From Tubulanus polymorphus (taxonomy: Eukaryota; Nemertea; Palaeonemertea; Tubulaniformes; Tubulanidae): DNA of 64,000 nt. The stretch's first letter is position 1; every line of letters begins with the position of its first letter. The stretch spans positions 9,286,704-9,350,703 of the forward strand of contig NC_134036.1 of assembly GCF_964204645.1 (NCBI RefSeq), written 5' to 3'. A program made the translations under genes and the position numbers. Positions 9,032 through 18,249 of the stretch are shown piece after piece. The notes beneath the pieces were generated by a model. It did no database searches and was not told where the DNA came from. It saw only the letters and a list, made by a program, of their open reading frames with translations.

Positions 9032-9076
9032 TTATAATCCTCTTCTATTTCTTCGACTAACGTTATCCTTTTTCAT
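9032..9076 (-). other. Conserved 14-codon mini-ORF upstream of HNH
   Basis: ATG to stop, 14 residues (MKKDNVSRRNRRGL), 37 nt upstream of the HNH start. Element 2 has the equivalent at 33288-33332 (MKKDDVGRRNGRGF), the same length with substitutions. It may act as an upstream ORF. Because the DNA itself is conserved here, this could be chance. Confidence 0.35.
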
Positions 9077-9130
9077 TCCTAGCTGCTTTTGATAAGTTTT
9101 TTCGATTCCTTGATATATAAATAATACAAG

Positions 9131-9440
9131 CGGCCGGCCATTTATGGCCGGTTTTGCTTAATGCGCATGCGTTAAACATAATTATAAATTCATTCTATAA
9201 ATTCTGTAAAATAGAAACAACACATGCGTTACATGCGGCCATTTATGGCCGGTTTTGCTTAATGCGTATGCGTTAAACATAATTATAAATTCATTCTATA
9301 AATTCTGTAAAATAGAAACAACTGAATATAGAAAATTCAAACGCATTCATGTTCTCGTCACATACGTTACATGTGTCAAATGCGTCACATGCGGCCATTG
9401 ATGGCCGGTTTTGCTTAATTCGCATGTGTTAAACATAATA
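9131..9440. repeat. Subterminal direct repeats, each with a GGCCAT hairpin (3 copies)
   Basis: Hairpins at 9134-9151, 9235-9252 and 9391-9408 (GGCCATTTATGGCC or GGCCATTGATGGCC). Each is followed by GGTTTTGCTTAATGCGCATGCG and an A/T-rich stretch ending TAAAATAGAAACAAC. Element 2 has the same unit with different stem bases (32925-33235). The position between terminal repeat and first gene suits an origin, packaging signal or promoter (inference). Confidence 0.8.
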
Positions 9441-9589
9441 GAAACGACTGAACATAAAAATTCACAAATCAGATTTACACAATACATTATACAAGTTGTT
9501 CAGTCATTTCTTCTAATACATCATTTGATTTCTATAAATACAATTTATAATTACAAACATTTTTTCAATTGCTGGTAAATATTTAACTA

Positions 9590-9861
9590 CATCAACAAAT
9601 GTTAAACTAAATCATTGGAGTCTTAATGTTTTTGAAATTCTTATATTTCTTCTTCGATCTTTTAGCGATTCTATTGGTTTGATATCCACCGGTTTGTGCG
9701 TGTTTAATTTGACACCAGTTCCACAGTTGTATATAGGTTTATTTGACTCTGGGCCTAGTTCCACAGTTATCTAAAAGATATATCAAAATATAAATTGCTA
9801 CACATAAATATATTTAAAGGTTTCATATTTAGCGGCCTTAATAAACAAAAACTGTACTTAC
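9590..9861 (-). ncRNA. Conserved leader region with a predicted 91-nt intron
   Basis: Read on -, GTAAGTACAG at 9861 is a strong splice donor and TATATCTTTTAG at 9771 a strong acceptor. Both are conserved in element 2 (32453-32535). Downstream at 9590-9690 is a block nearly identical to 32680-32830 containing a basic short reading frame (RIAKRSKKKYKNFKNIKTP). Between acceptor and that block element 1 has a MITE-like sequence (9715-9770) instead of element 2's short ORF. It is probably part of a spliced transcript, with coding capacity doubtful. Confidence 0.45.
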
Positions 9862-9889
9862 ATTTAACTCGCGAACTGTAAACTGTATA

Positions 9890-10300
9890 TGATGTGGCGT
9901 TTATGAGACTGTTATGATACAGCGTTTATGAGAATATCCTGGTTATGACACAATGTTTATGAGACTATATCCGTTGAAAAGCGATCGATATATGCTGGTA
10001 TTTCGTTTTGTGTGTATACGCAACTAATTGCTTTTCACCCGTAGACTGTCAAGCGTCTGATGTGCGCGCCTATTTATACTATTCTATGCTCAGAAACATC
10101 TAGATTAAGTGTGTTGAGACTTGCGAATTATGAGATTTTTGATTGGTTAGAGCTTAGTTGTCCAGAAACATCTAAAAAGCGCGTTGAGACTTGTAAATTA
10201 TGAGATTTGTGATTCGCTAACGTCCGCCGTATGATGTATAATACACAACGCGTTGAGACTTGTAAATATAGTTGAAAAAAATCAATAATAAAGGCATTTA
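9890..10300. repeat. Subterminal degenerate direct repeats
   Basis: Three copies around GCGTTTATGAGACT (9895-9975), then three copies around GAAACATCTA / GCGTTGAGACTTGTAAATTATGAGATT (10090-10265). No gene is seen. Element 2 has a different set here (CGTGTAGAATATTCTAGAAA type, 32200-32360). Confidence 0.55.
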
Positions 10301-10403
10301 GATCAATGAAATTAATTAACTCTTTACAATTGAAATATAAGCTGGTAACATATGTTTACTAGAGCTAATACAACCAACTATATAGCTGAGTATTATCAGG
10401 CGT

Positions 10404-10577
10404 TTATAACGATTCAACATATTTTTCACTATATGTTGAGTTCCTTAATTCGATAAATGTCTTTGCTTTAACCAACTGGACTAAAAACAAATGTGTTCTA
10501 GTTTTATTGTGTCTTGCTTTTTGGGATTTATCTATATCGATATTACATGTTGGGCAGTAGTACTTATTTGCTTCCAT
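10404..10577 (-). CDS. Chimeric ORF: PolB first zinc finger joined to HNH-like C-terminal tail
   Basis: A 57-aa ORF starting with the same MEANKYYCPTCN as the PolB gene of this family (PolB starts inside the terminal repeat) and running through the first finger (C-x2-C ... H). Near residue 30 it switches to a sequence like the HNH C-terminus (VKAKTFIELRNSTYSEKYVES). Element 2 has an equivalent at 31862-32065 whose tail resembles that element's own HNH. Both chimeras are open, which suggests they may be expressed from the terminal-repeat promoter. Function unknown. Confidence 0.6.
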   Translation of the reverse strand: MEANKYYCPTCNIDIDKSQKARHNKTRTHLFLVQLVKAKTFIELRNSTYSEKYVESL

Positions 10578-10654
10578 TTTAATACTATATTTTTTATTAA
10601 AATTGATTTTAGAAGTTCAATGATTTATATTTTATTCATATATATATGAATATG

Positions 10655-10861
10655 AGTAATAGGGGTTTAGTTGTTTCATATCAAAGGTCGAAAGGTTGAG
10701 GTTGATAAATTTTCCAAATGTTAAAATAATAATAATTTCTACTTGAATTAGGAGTGTACGCGACTAATTCAAGTAGAAATTATTGTTATTTTAACATTTT
10801 GGAAAATTTCTCGGGCTCGACCTTTCGACCTTTGGTATGAAACAACTAAACCCCTATTACT
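10655..10861. repeat. Right terminal hairpin of element 1
   Basis: Near-perfect inverted repeat: arm 10655-10750 and arm 10766-10861, around a 15-nt centre. Both arms begin AGTAATAGGGGTTTAGTTG and contain a CAAAGGTCGAAAGG motif. Host sequence begins directly after ...CCCCTATTACT. The hairpin plus the adjoining PolB start (to about 10488) is the element's terminal inverted repeat. Confidence 0.88.
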
Positions 10862-11034
10862 CATGTATATATGGCATTGCATTGTAATAGTGAAGTCATT
10901 GTATTTCTCAAAGCAGTCGTTGTAAGGCAATAACAATTTAATATTTTTCATGCATTATTTCGATTAGAGTATCGAAAATATTGGAAAATTGAGATGATAT
11001 TTTCAGGGTTGTTGCATAATGACAAAATACCTAC

Positions 11035-11156
11035 CTTTTATTTGCTCTATAAAATCGACAAAATACCAGCCAATAACAGCAGGGTCATTATTTGTATTGC
11101 TTACGTTGAGCCAAAGAATCCTCCTAGAATAACTATACATTGGAGCAATACCTTAG

Positions 11157-11187
<31 letters not shown>

Positions 11188-12195
11188 TATCAGATCAAAT
11201 AATAGAACAATCCAGGCCAGCATATGGAAAAACAACCGATTACCTACCCATCTATGGCTCCATGTATAGCAAAGCCGTACGGCTTAAGCTTATCATGCCC
11301 ATCAACATGTATCAAATAATTAGGACCTTTGGCTGAATAATTACGGCGACGGAGGATACCACTAGCTCTTTCCCTGACTCCTTCTGGATCAATCAAGTGC
11401 TGGACACCCGAAACAACTGTCCTGAAAATAATTCATCAATGCTGGGTTAAAATATAGGTTAACAGTCGATGTATCACTCCTGATAATTACGGACCATCAT
11501 CGTACCTAGGAACACGAATTCCATAGCGATTCCTCAATCGACTAGTCATGGCTCTGTAGCCCAAACAGCTACCACTGCCACGTACCTCTTCCTATAATTA
11601 AAGAAACCTATATTACTGGCAGTAATTAACTTGTCAGAATGATATCTGAATCTCCATTCATACATTCTTGATATTACGATGACACATTTTGATATTAATG
11701 AAACACTAGAAATTAAATATGGATAGGTCTCACCGTATAATTACCTCTACTACACTGACAACTTCATGTAATTGATAGTTACATCTCCTTTTTAATCCCA
11801 GTTTGTTGAGTCGCCGTTTTAATGTACGCTCACTGCAAAGAGAGCAAGGTTTTGAGAACGATTCTGCGAATATTTTAGCAAAAATGCATAATTAAGCCTA
11901 ATCGATCTCTCAGCATGTAACATTAATTTAGGGGCTACATAACCTCTTACCTCATTGCCAATCCAAAATAAGTCTCGAGTGAGTGGCAAATTTCCTTATT
12001 AGTAAATCCGTCGTTGAACAATTGTGTGATGATATTGTCCTCTATAAAGAAATATAACCAGTTTTCAGAGTGGATTAGAATACCAAGAATTAATATTTTG
12101 ATGAAATTTCGAAATATCAGTATTGACAATCAGACAATTTCCATACCTGAGCTGACATCATCATCCTGTCCTTCTTCTTGTAGAAAACACGACAT
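11035..12195 (-). CDS. Host integrase-core (DDE/rve-like) gene, 3' exons missing
   Basis: Six exons read in one continuous frame with GT-AG introns: 12195-12147, 12041-11951, 11832-11745, 11591-11506, 11421-11248 and 11132-11035 (195 codons, then a donor). The N-terminus has a helix-turn-helix-like part (LSERTLKRRLNKLGLKRR). The core motif GPNYLIHVDGHDKLKPYGF with HGAIDG and YSRRILWLNV matches a widespread animal family of integrase-core proteins. The D in HVDG would be the first catalytic residue, and the usual Trp before it is Ile. Exons with the second D and E should follow but element 1 begins 174 nt away, inside this intron. Clean splicing suggests the gene was functional until recently. 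Confidence 0.82.
11159..11190. repeat. (CA)n microsatellite
   Basis: About 15 CA units within the last visible intron of the integrase-core gene. Confidence 0.95.
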
Positions 12196-12199
12196 GATC

Positions 12200-12665
12200 T
12201 ACCGCGCGAGGGGTTTATTTGTGGGATTTGGGAGGCCGTAGCGGCGTAGGAACCCTTATAGCGCGTCGTCAATATCACACGTATCAATGGGGCAGTCAGA
12301 CGTTCAACTGAACTGACCTTATTGTATTGTATTAAAACTACACGCGCACGCCCTACTCTCTTCTCAACCGTGAATATAACCACTATTCTTGACGCACTGG
12401 CTACCGCATCAAAACGTCAATTTTTACAAATATTTAATTTGAATTTGTTTACTTTTAAGTGAAGGCAGTGCTACTGGCTTTCGTAAAAAATCAGAAAATC
12501 ACCGATAAAGGAAGTTTTATTGCGTATAAACGTAACTCTGAAAATTAAATTAATTAGAAAATAATTGGTATAATAATACAACGTTTTAAGGCCGTAATTA
12601 GTATCACGAGATGAACCCTGGCGCCACCATCCGACCAAAATTACCGCGCATGAACGAAGAAACGA
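12200..12665. other. Upstream region of the integrase-core gene
   Basis: Holds the 5' side of the minus-strand integrase gene (GC-richer stretch 12190-12300). No other gene or strong motif is seen. Confidence 0.4.
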
Positions 12666-12666
12666 A

Positions 12667-12960
12667 GTTCGTTTTTGCGCGGCGCAAAAACGAGAAATCA
12701 CCGCGCTAAAACGCGCCAAAACGGGCGCTAAAACGAAAGTTCGTTTCTGCGCTCGTTTTAGCGCGTTTCTGCGCGGTAAATTTCGTTTTTGCGCCGCGCA
12801 AAAACGGACGCAGAAACGAACTTCGTTTTTGCGGGGCGCAAAAACGAGAAATCACCGCGCTAAAACGAAGGTTCGTTTCTGCGCTCGTTTTGGCGCGTTT
12901 CTGCGCGGTAAATTTCGTTTTTGCGCCGCGCAGAAACGGACGCAGAAACGAAGCAATATA
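12667..12960. repeat. GC-rich tandem repeat, period about 155 bp
   Basis: Nearly two units built of AAAACG, GCGCC and CGTTTCTGCGC words. Each contains nested palindromes (TTTTTGCGCGGCGCAAAAA). The second copy starts near 12825. Every frame is partly open only because of the repeat, and I do not call it coding. Confidence 0.8.
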
Positions 12961-13126
12961 TTTTTTGCATGGTATATTGCACGAATTTTTTTTTTTTTAA
13001 CTTGGCCCTAATCAGCCACCATAGTTTTGAAAACAATCAAATTCTAATTTTATAGCATGATGTGTGATTTTCTTTTTCCATGAGACGAAGAAAAGAGGAG
13101 ACTGTGAAACTGTGAATAGAAATCAG

Positions 13127-13250
13127 CGGCGAACTTTCGAGATTAGCACTCCTTATGAAGCGACGACTTATGCCGGAGATGTAGCTCTGGCGCTATACAG
13201 CGACCCAGAACTCTTGGAACGGGGAGAATACGACGATCCCCCGATGACTG
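13127..13250 (+). CDS. Possible host exon, unassigned
   Basis: Reading frame with protein-like composition (TPYEATTYAGDVALALYSDP, then LLERGEYDDPP) after a tcag acceptor-like site. The donor side is weak and no partner exon was found. It could be a gene fragment. Confidence 0.3.
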
Positions 13251-13299
13251 TAATTATTATTCATCAAATCTATACTTATAAAGAAAACTGAAAAAACTA

Positions 13300-16200
13300 C
13301 CTGTAAACAACGGTTCAAATGCCGTCTGATTTTTTCAAACAAGAACGGCTCGATTAAACCAAGTATCTTACTATTATTTTCACTTTTCCCATTTTCGGTC
13401 TACGAAAATGGTTGATCGCGGTAAGGCTACGGGGACTCCTAGGTTTCCACGTTTGGTGATGTGGCAAAACTTATGATAGAAGATGCAGAATTTCCCTAAT
13501 AAAGATATATCTTGCTCTGTATGTCCTTTTGGATGGCGATACTAAAAGGGGAATTCGTTGTTTTGCACGGACTTTTAATAAACATTGTAATTGCACCGTA
13601 TCATCAGTTGCGCGACAAAATCAAACTTAAGGACAGGTCCTTTGGTAAGAATTGGACTTTATTTCATAATTGTAAACACATTTTCGTGCTCTTTATTTCG
13701 TATTTGTAAATGCATTTTTGTATGTTAATTGACCATATGCATGTTTTAAGATATTCGAGAGCAACGACATTATTTAAAACGCATCTATCATATCAATCTT
13801 TATCTATCATCAATTCAACAGTCAGAAAACACGTCTTAAGCACGTGTCCTAATTGCGAATGCCCAGATTTCACAAACTGTTTTTTAGTGTCTTCGAGATC
13901 TGAAAAATGTAGATGCTCGTTTAAAACTTAGTGGTTTGGAGACTTGTACAGTAATAACGATATTTGAATGAATGATTGAAAAATACATACACCCACTTAA
14001 CACAAATTTTAAAAGATTTAGTATTAAATCAGACCAATCAAAAACAATTGTTGTTTACTGATAATTGAGATTCTGATTTATATCCAAAACATGCTATAAA
14101 ATCAAGCGTATTAAACTGCCTGCATTAATTACCTGCAGCAAACGACTACAGACTACAATCAGACCTTTAACAAATACGAGAATCATTAGAAAAAGCAATC
14201 ATTTTTACCGCCAAGAATTTGAATTCAATATAGTAGCAATTTGGCATTTTGAGAAATCATTACCACGTATTCAATGGGCTCTCAGTAAAAAGTCTTTCAC
14301 AGATTGAAAATAATGCTGCATCAAAACAAATTACTCCATAGATGAATAACGCAGCGATAACGATTTTTTCTGCATTGCTGGTTTAAGTGCTATACTATGA
14401 AAAGTTTTGATTTTCATCTAAGTCTCATCTTTTTTTTAATGAGAATAAAAGATATGACCAATTTAGTGAATATTTTCTTGTAACATTTCATCAATTTGAA
14501 GTCACTTCAATGGCATATACAGTACTTCTTGTAGTCACGTGACTTTCTGTTGGCGGAGTGTTTCAATAGCCGTTAGTGCGAGGCGGTCAAATTGCTTGTG
14601 ATTGGCATCAGACAAACAGGAAAAATCGTCGGTCTCTCTTCCCTGTGTCTGCTGGGAATTATTAGACACGGTTAATAGTTCAACGTATTGTGAACACGAA
14701 GGTCGATTAATTGAAATAAGTTTACAGATTCCTTTATTTGTCGAGAATCTTTTGAATGAAATAAAGTCTGCGCCATAGTTACAAAATGAATTTAAGGCTA
14801 TGAAATTCATAAAAATTGAATCGAAATCATCTAAAAATAATAAGAATCTCTTAATAAACTACACGATACGGTCATCGCGGCCACTTTCTTATCTACTTAC
14901 GGTTCTGCCTTCTAGTTAAAGTTCGGTTGCAGCATTAAGTATTGGAACCTTTAAGCTGAAAATTCGCTCATAAATTTTATGCTTCATACATTAAATATAG
15001 TATTTGATTATCTATTCAATGCTGTCAACAGGTGCTAATTTCAGTACTTGAAACCTGAGTGGAAACGGGTGAAATATGAAACTTTTTCGTCTGGAATATT
15101 TTTCTTAAAATTCAGGATCCGATATTATTAAACTAAATAACGTTTTCAAACTTGTTATGTCAAATAGACCTAAAATGTATGGGACTGGATGCAAAGTCAA
15201 ATTAGTCCCTAATGACCGTGATAGAGGCGTATGAAACTGACTAAATGGTGGAACGGGATAACAAGTCAAAGCAAACAAGACTGTAAAACTTGATTCAGGG
15301 ACACGTGGAACAAAATAACTGTAAAACTGGGCCCTTAATAGAAACCATTTGTTGAACTGGGAGCAGTTTCAAACCCTCAAGATTGTGAAATTGGATTTAT
15401 TGACAGATTAAATCACGTCAATTTTAATCTATGTTACTATAGAGTTGCGATTGACGACTGTATTAACTCCTTGGGCTGAAGATAATTGGGTCTTACATTG
15501 ATTCAATGTGAATGATTGTGAGTTCAATGAGAAATAGAAAAAGAAAATTGTTTGGGCTCAATGCTCAGAACAAAACCTTAATTACCCATTTATATAGGCT
15601 GAATTGGTAATGCTAAAAGTAAAATAGTCTTGAGATTGAAATATATAATCCCTGTGTTGGTTCGGACATTTCCAAGTCAGGTTTGCCTTTAGCACACACA
15701 TCTTTAGTATGAATTTGATTTTTTCATATTTCTTTTTGGCGGGAGGCGGGTTACGGGGCCTTCTGCTCATGATGCGTAACTCAAGATGTGCCTTACTTTC
15801 ACTCGCACATATGGCTTATCAATTGCTAAAGGTTGAACTTTTGGGCTGAGTACACATGGCAAATGCAAGCTAGCTCCCCAACTATATATCATATATTGAA
15901 CGCATTCCATATTAAATCGCTTGCTGAAATTTGGTATCGAATAACCAAAATTGTACAAGGATGTCATCATCGGGAACATATGAGCAAATAGTGTGATGAA
16001 AGATATGAAATCAATACGACGTCCTTTCTATATTTATATTCATATTCGGATTCAAACTCTGACGATCCATCACAATAGCATCAGCACTGGTGACGAAACT
16101 TCAAGTAAGTAATGGATGGGGTGGTAATAATAGCTAGACATGCAATCATAAATGGTGCATTTAATAGGAATATTGTATATCGTATGGTATTTTGGTCAGA

Positions 16201-16555
16201 TGACAATTCATACAATATAGTATATATGATTTCTTAGATTAGAACAGATCTCATACTGTGTTACCTACAATATAAAACAGCGTATTTCAAATCAATGGCT
16301 TCTTGCTATATGGGTAAGAAAATAAAACTCTTTTTGACAAACATCTGGGACATTTGAGTTGGCTGATTGGTAAATAGTTTGAAAAATTAATGATCTCGAA
16401 ATGAACATTTCATTTTCGGTCATTTAATCATGCTCCGTTTCCTAAGGGTTTCGGCGTAAGGGTATTTCTTCGTTTCTTATCGTAACGAAACTTCATCCAC
16501 TCCCTCAGTATTTGAGCCGGGAAGCCTTAGAGGCGCTAGTTTATTGCACTCACCT
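13300..16555. other. Host noncoding sequence
   Basis: No convincing gene or repeat. A 91-aa minus reading frame at 14535-14810 has fairly protein-like sequence at its C-terminal half, but no splice context supports it. Confidence 0.4.
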
Positions 16556-16558
16556 GTT

Positions 16559-16668
16559 CAGTTCCACGGTTCGGAGTTAAGATTTGACCCTGAGTTAACT
16601 CATTGAAAATGAACTTATTTTAACTCAGAGTTAACTCTAACTCACAACTGTGGAACTGAGTCCTGGGC
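16559..16668. repeat. Palindromic MITE-like repeat, copy 1
   Basis: Inverted repeat of about 110 bp opening CAGTTCCACGG and closing CAACTGTGGAACTGAGTCCTG, with GAGTTAA words between. Relatives lie at 24908-25015, 51505-51616 and, shortened, 9715-9770. Confidence 0.75.
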
Positions 16669-16669
16669 G

Positions 16670-18245
16670 ATAGTACGGTGAATATTGTTGTTGCAACCAC
16701 ACCCTGCAACCACGACGTTGCATTACATCAGTTCAACGTAAATGTTGCTATGAGTTTTGTTTAGCTTACATTCTATAAAATTTACATCATATAGAATCTA
16801 GAAAGGCTTGGTTTATATGACTGCACTAGGTGGCATAATTGACACGTCGTTAAACAATTTGCCGTTGGATCAAAGTCAGTATAGTTATATCTAGTCGCTT
16901 GTTGCATTGAAAGCGGCTTCCGGCTCGATGAACAATCATCTTACCAGTCACCTGTTGCACTCGAGGTTCTTGAAACTGAAAATTCTGTGCATGAACTATC
17001 ATCCTGAATTGATGAGCAAATACTTGTCTACCAGTCACCTGTTGCACTTGAGGTTGTGGTTACTGAAATTTCAGTTCGCTGAACAATCATTGTTAATCGA
17101 TGAGCAGATGAGAAAATACGTGAATACCACAGACTGACGGAATCAATACTGATTCTTAACTATGGAACTTGAAAGGTTTCTGGAATTAATCGAATTAAAA
17201 TGTCCGATTGATCTTGACGTTGAGGCGCACAGGAGCAGCGAGAAAAACTGAAATACATGTATCAAACTTCTAACATCGTCGTCGTCGTCGATATCAATGC
17301 ATACTCGAAATTTAATTACAAGTTCGCCTAACCTTTATTGTACCTTTTGCGATTATATAAATAAGTATACATTCCATAAGAATTCCTTTTAGGAGGGGTT
17401 TCAAGCTGTCTGGCGCCTATGCATATGCAACTTAGTTTTGGCTTCAGTAACCTTCCTATATATAGCAATTACACGTAGAACAACAACTTAAGTAAACGGA
17501 ATCAAAAACGCAACAGGTGACTAAATATTTTTCTGCTGAAATCTATGCAACAGTTAATTGTTCGATGACGTGTCACAGATCATACCGTCTAGTATTTCTA
17601 GTATATCCCTAGATTTATGATATTTTAAATTCAGCAGAAAATTCATGACCCATTTCTGTTTTATAACAGTTGTGAGGTGATGACAAAATTTCAATCAAAT
17701 TATTGCGGTGTTTAAAACAGAACGCAACGATTGTGCAGAATGGGGAGTTTATTTCAATCAAACGTGTTCTAATGACAAAAAAATTAATTTCAATGATTAT
17801 CTGTATAACAAACATACATCTAAACAATACATTAAAAAAGCTCATCATATATGAAAATATGATAAGAAACAGAATGAATGCCAGAGATACAGAATGTTAC
17901 GTGACTATAAAATGTTCAGCGAATGCCATTCAATGGACTTCAAATCTAACAAACCAATATTCACAAAATTAGTCATTGCTTCTATCATCACTAAATGTGA
18001 TACTAATTTCGACGAAACCAGTTTCATTATTACGGCATTCGAACCAGCAATAAAAACAATCCGTAATCGCTGCTTCGCACGACGAGTATTGTAAGCTTTT
18101 GTTTTGTCTGAAGCAGACTTATTCTTAACCTGGCACGTGATCTGACAAAAATTCATTCACTGAAAGCCATATAAAATGACTTTCTGTATGGCTATAATTT
18201 AGGATTTTCCGAAATTGCTAATATCTTTTCAATCGGATTCTAGAC
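16670..18245. other. Host noncoding sequence upstream of the ICK gene
   Basis: A short GTC repeat lies at 17277-17291 (cgtcgtcgtcgt), and partial duplications of CAGTCACCTGTTGCACT lie at 16943-17050. No gene is seen. The promoter of the following gene should be near its right end, but no clear TATA box stands out. Confidence 0.4.
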
Positions 18246-18249
18246 GAAA

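Larger units (their letters stand above)
1..10861. mobile_element. Maverick/Polinton element 1 (left part outside window)
   Basis: A family of virus-like DNA transposons defined by protein-primed PolB, a retroviral-type integrase, a packaging ATPase and jelly-roll capsid proteins. Nine genes are visible here in two convergent groups meeting at about 5255-5393. The right terminus is the hairpin ending at 10861, whose outer end reads AGTAATAGGGG inward, in keeping with the 5'-AG ends reported for Polintons. By comparison with element 2, the missing left part should hold the penton 5' end, the OB-like gene, PolB and the other terminal repeat. All visible genes are open except the HNH gene, so this copy is young relative to elements 2 and 3. 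The far target-site duplication cannot be checked. Confidence 0.93.

Noticed and set aside
9131-9440. CRISPR-like array
   Set aside because: Spacing and unit length are irregular, spacers are themselves conserved between copies, and the context is a eukaryotic transposon.
12829-13011. Arg/Phe/Ala-rich open frame on +
   Set aside because: Product of the GC-rich satellite.
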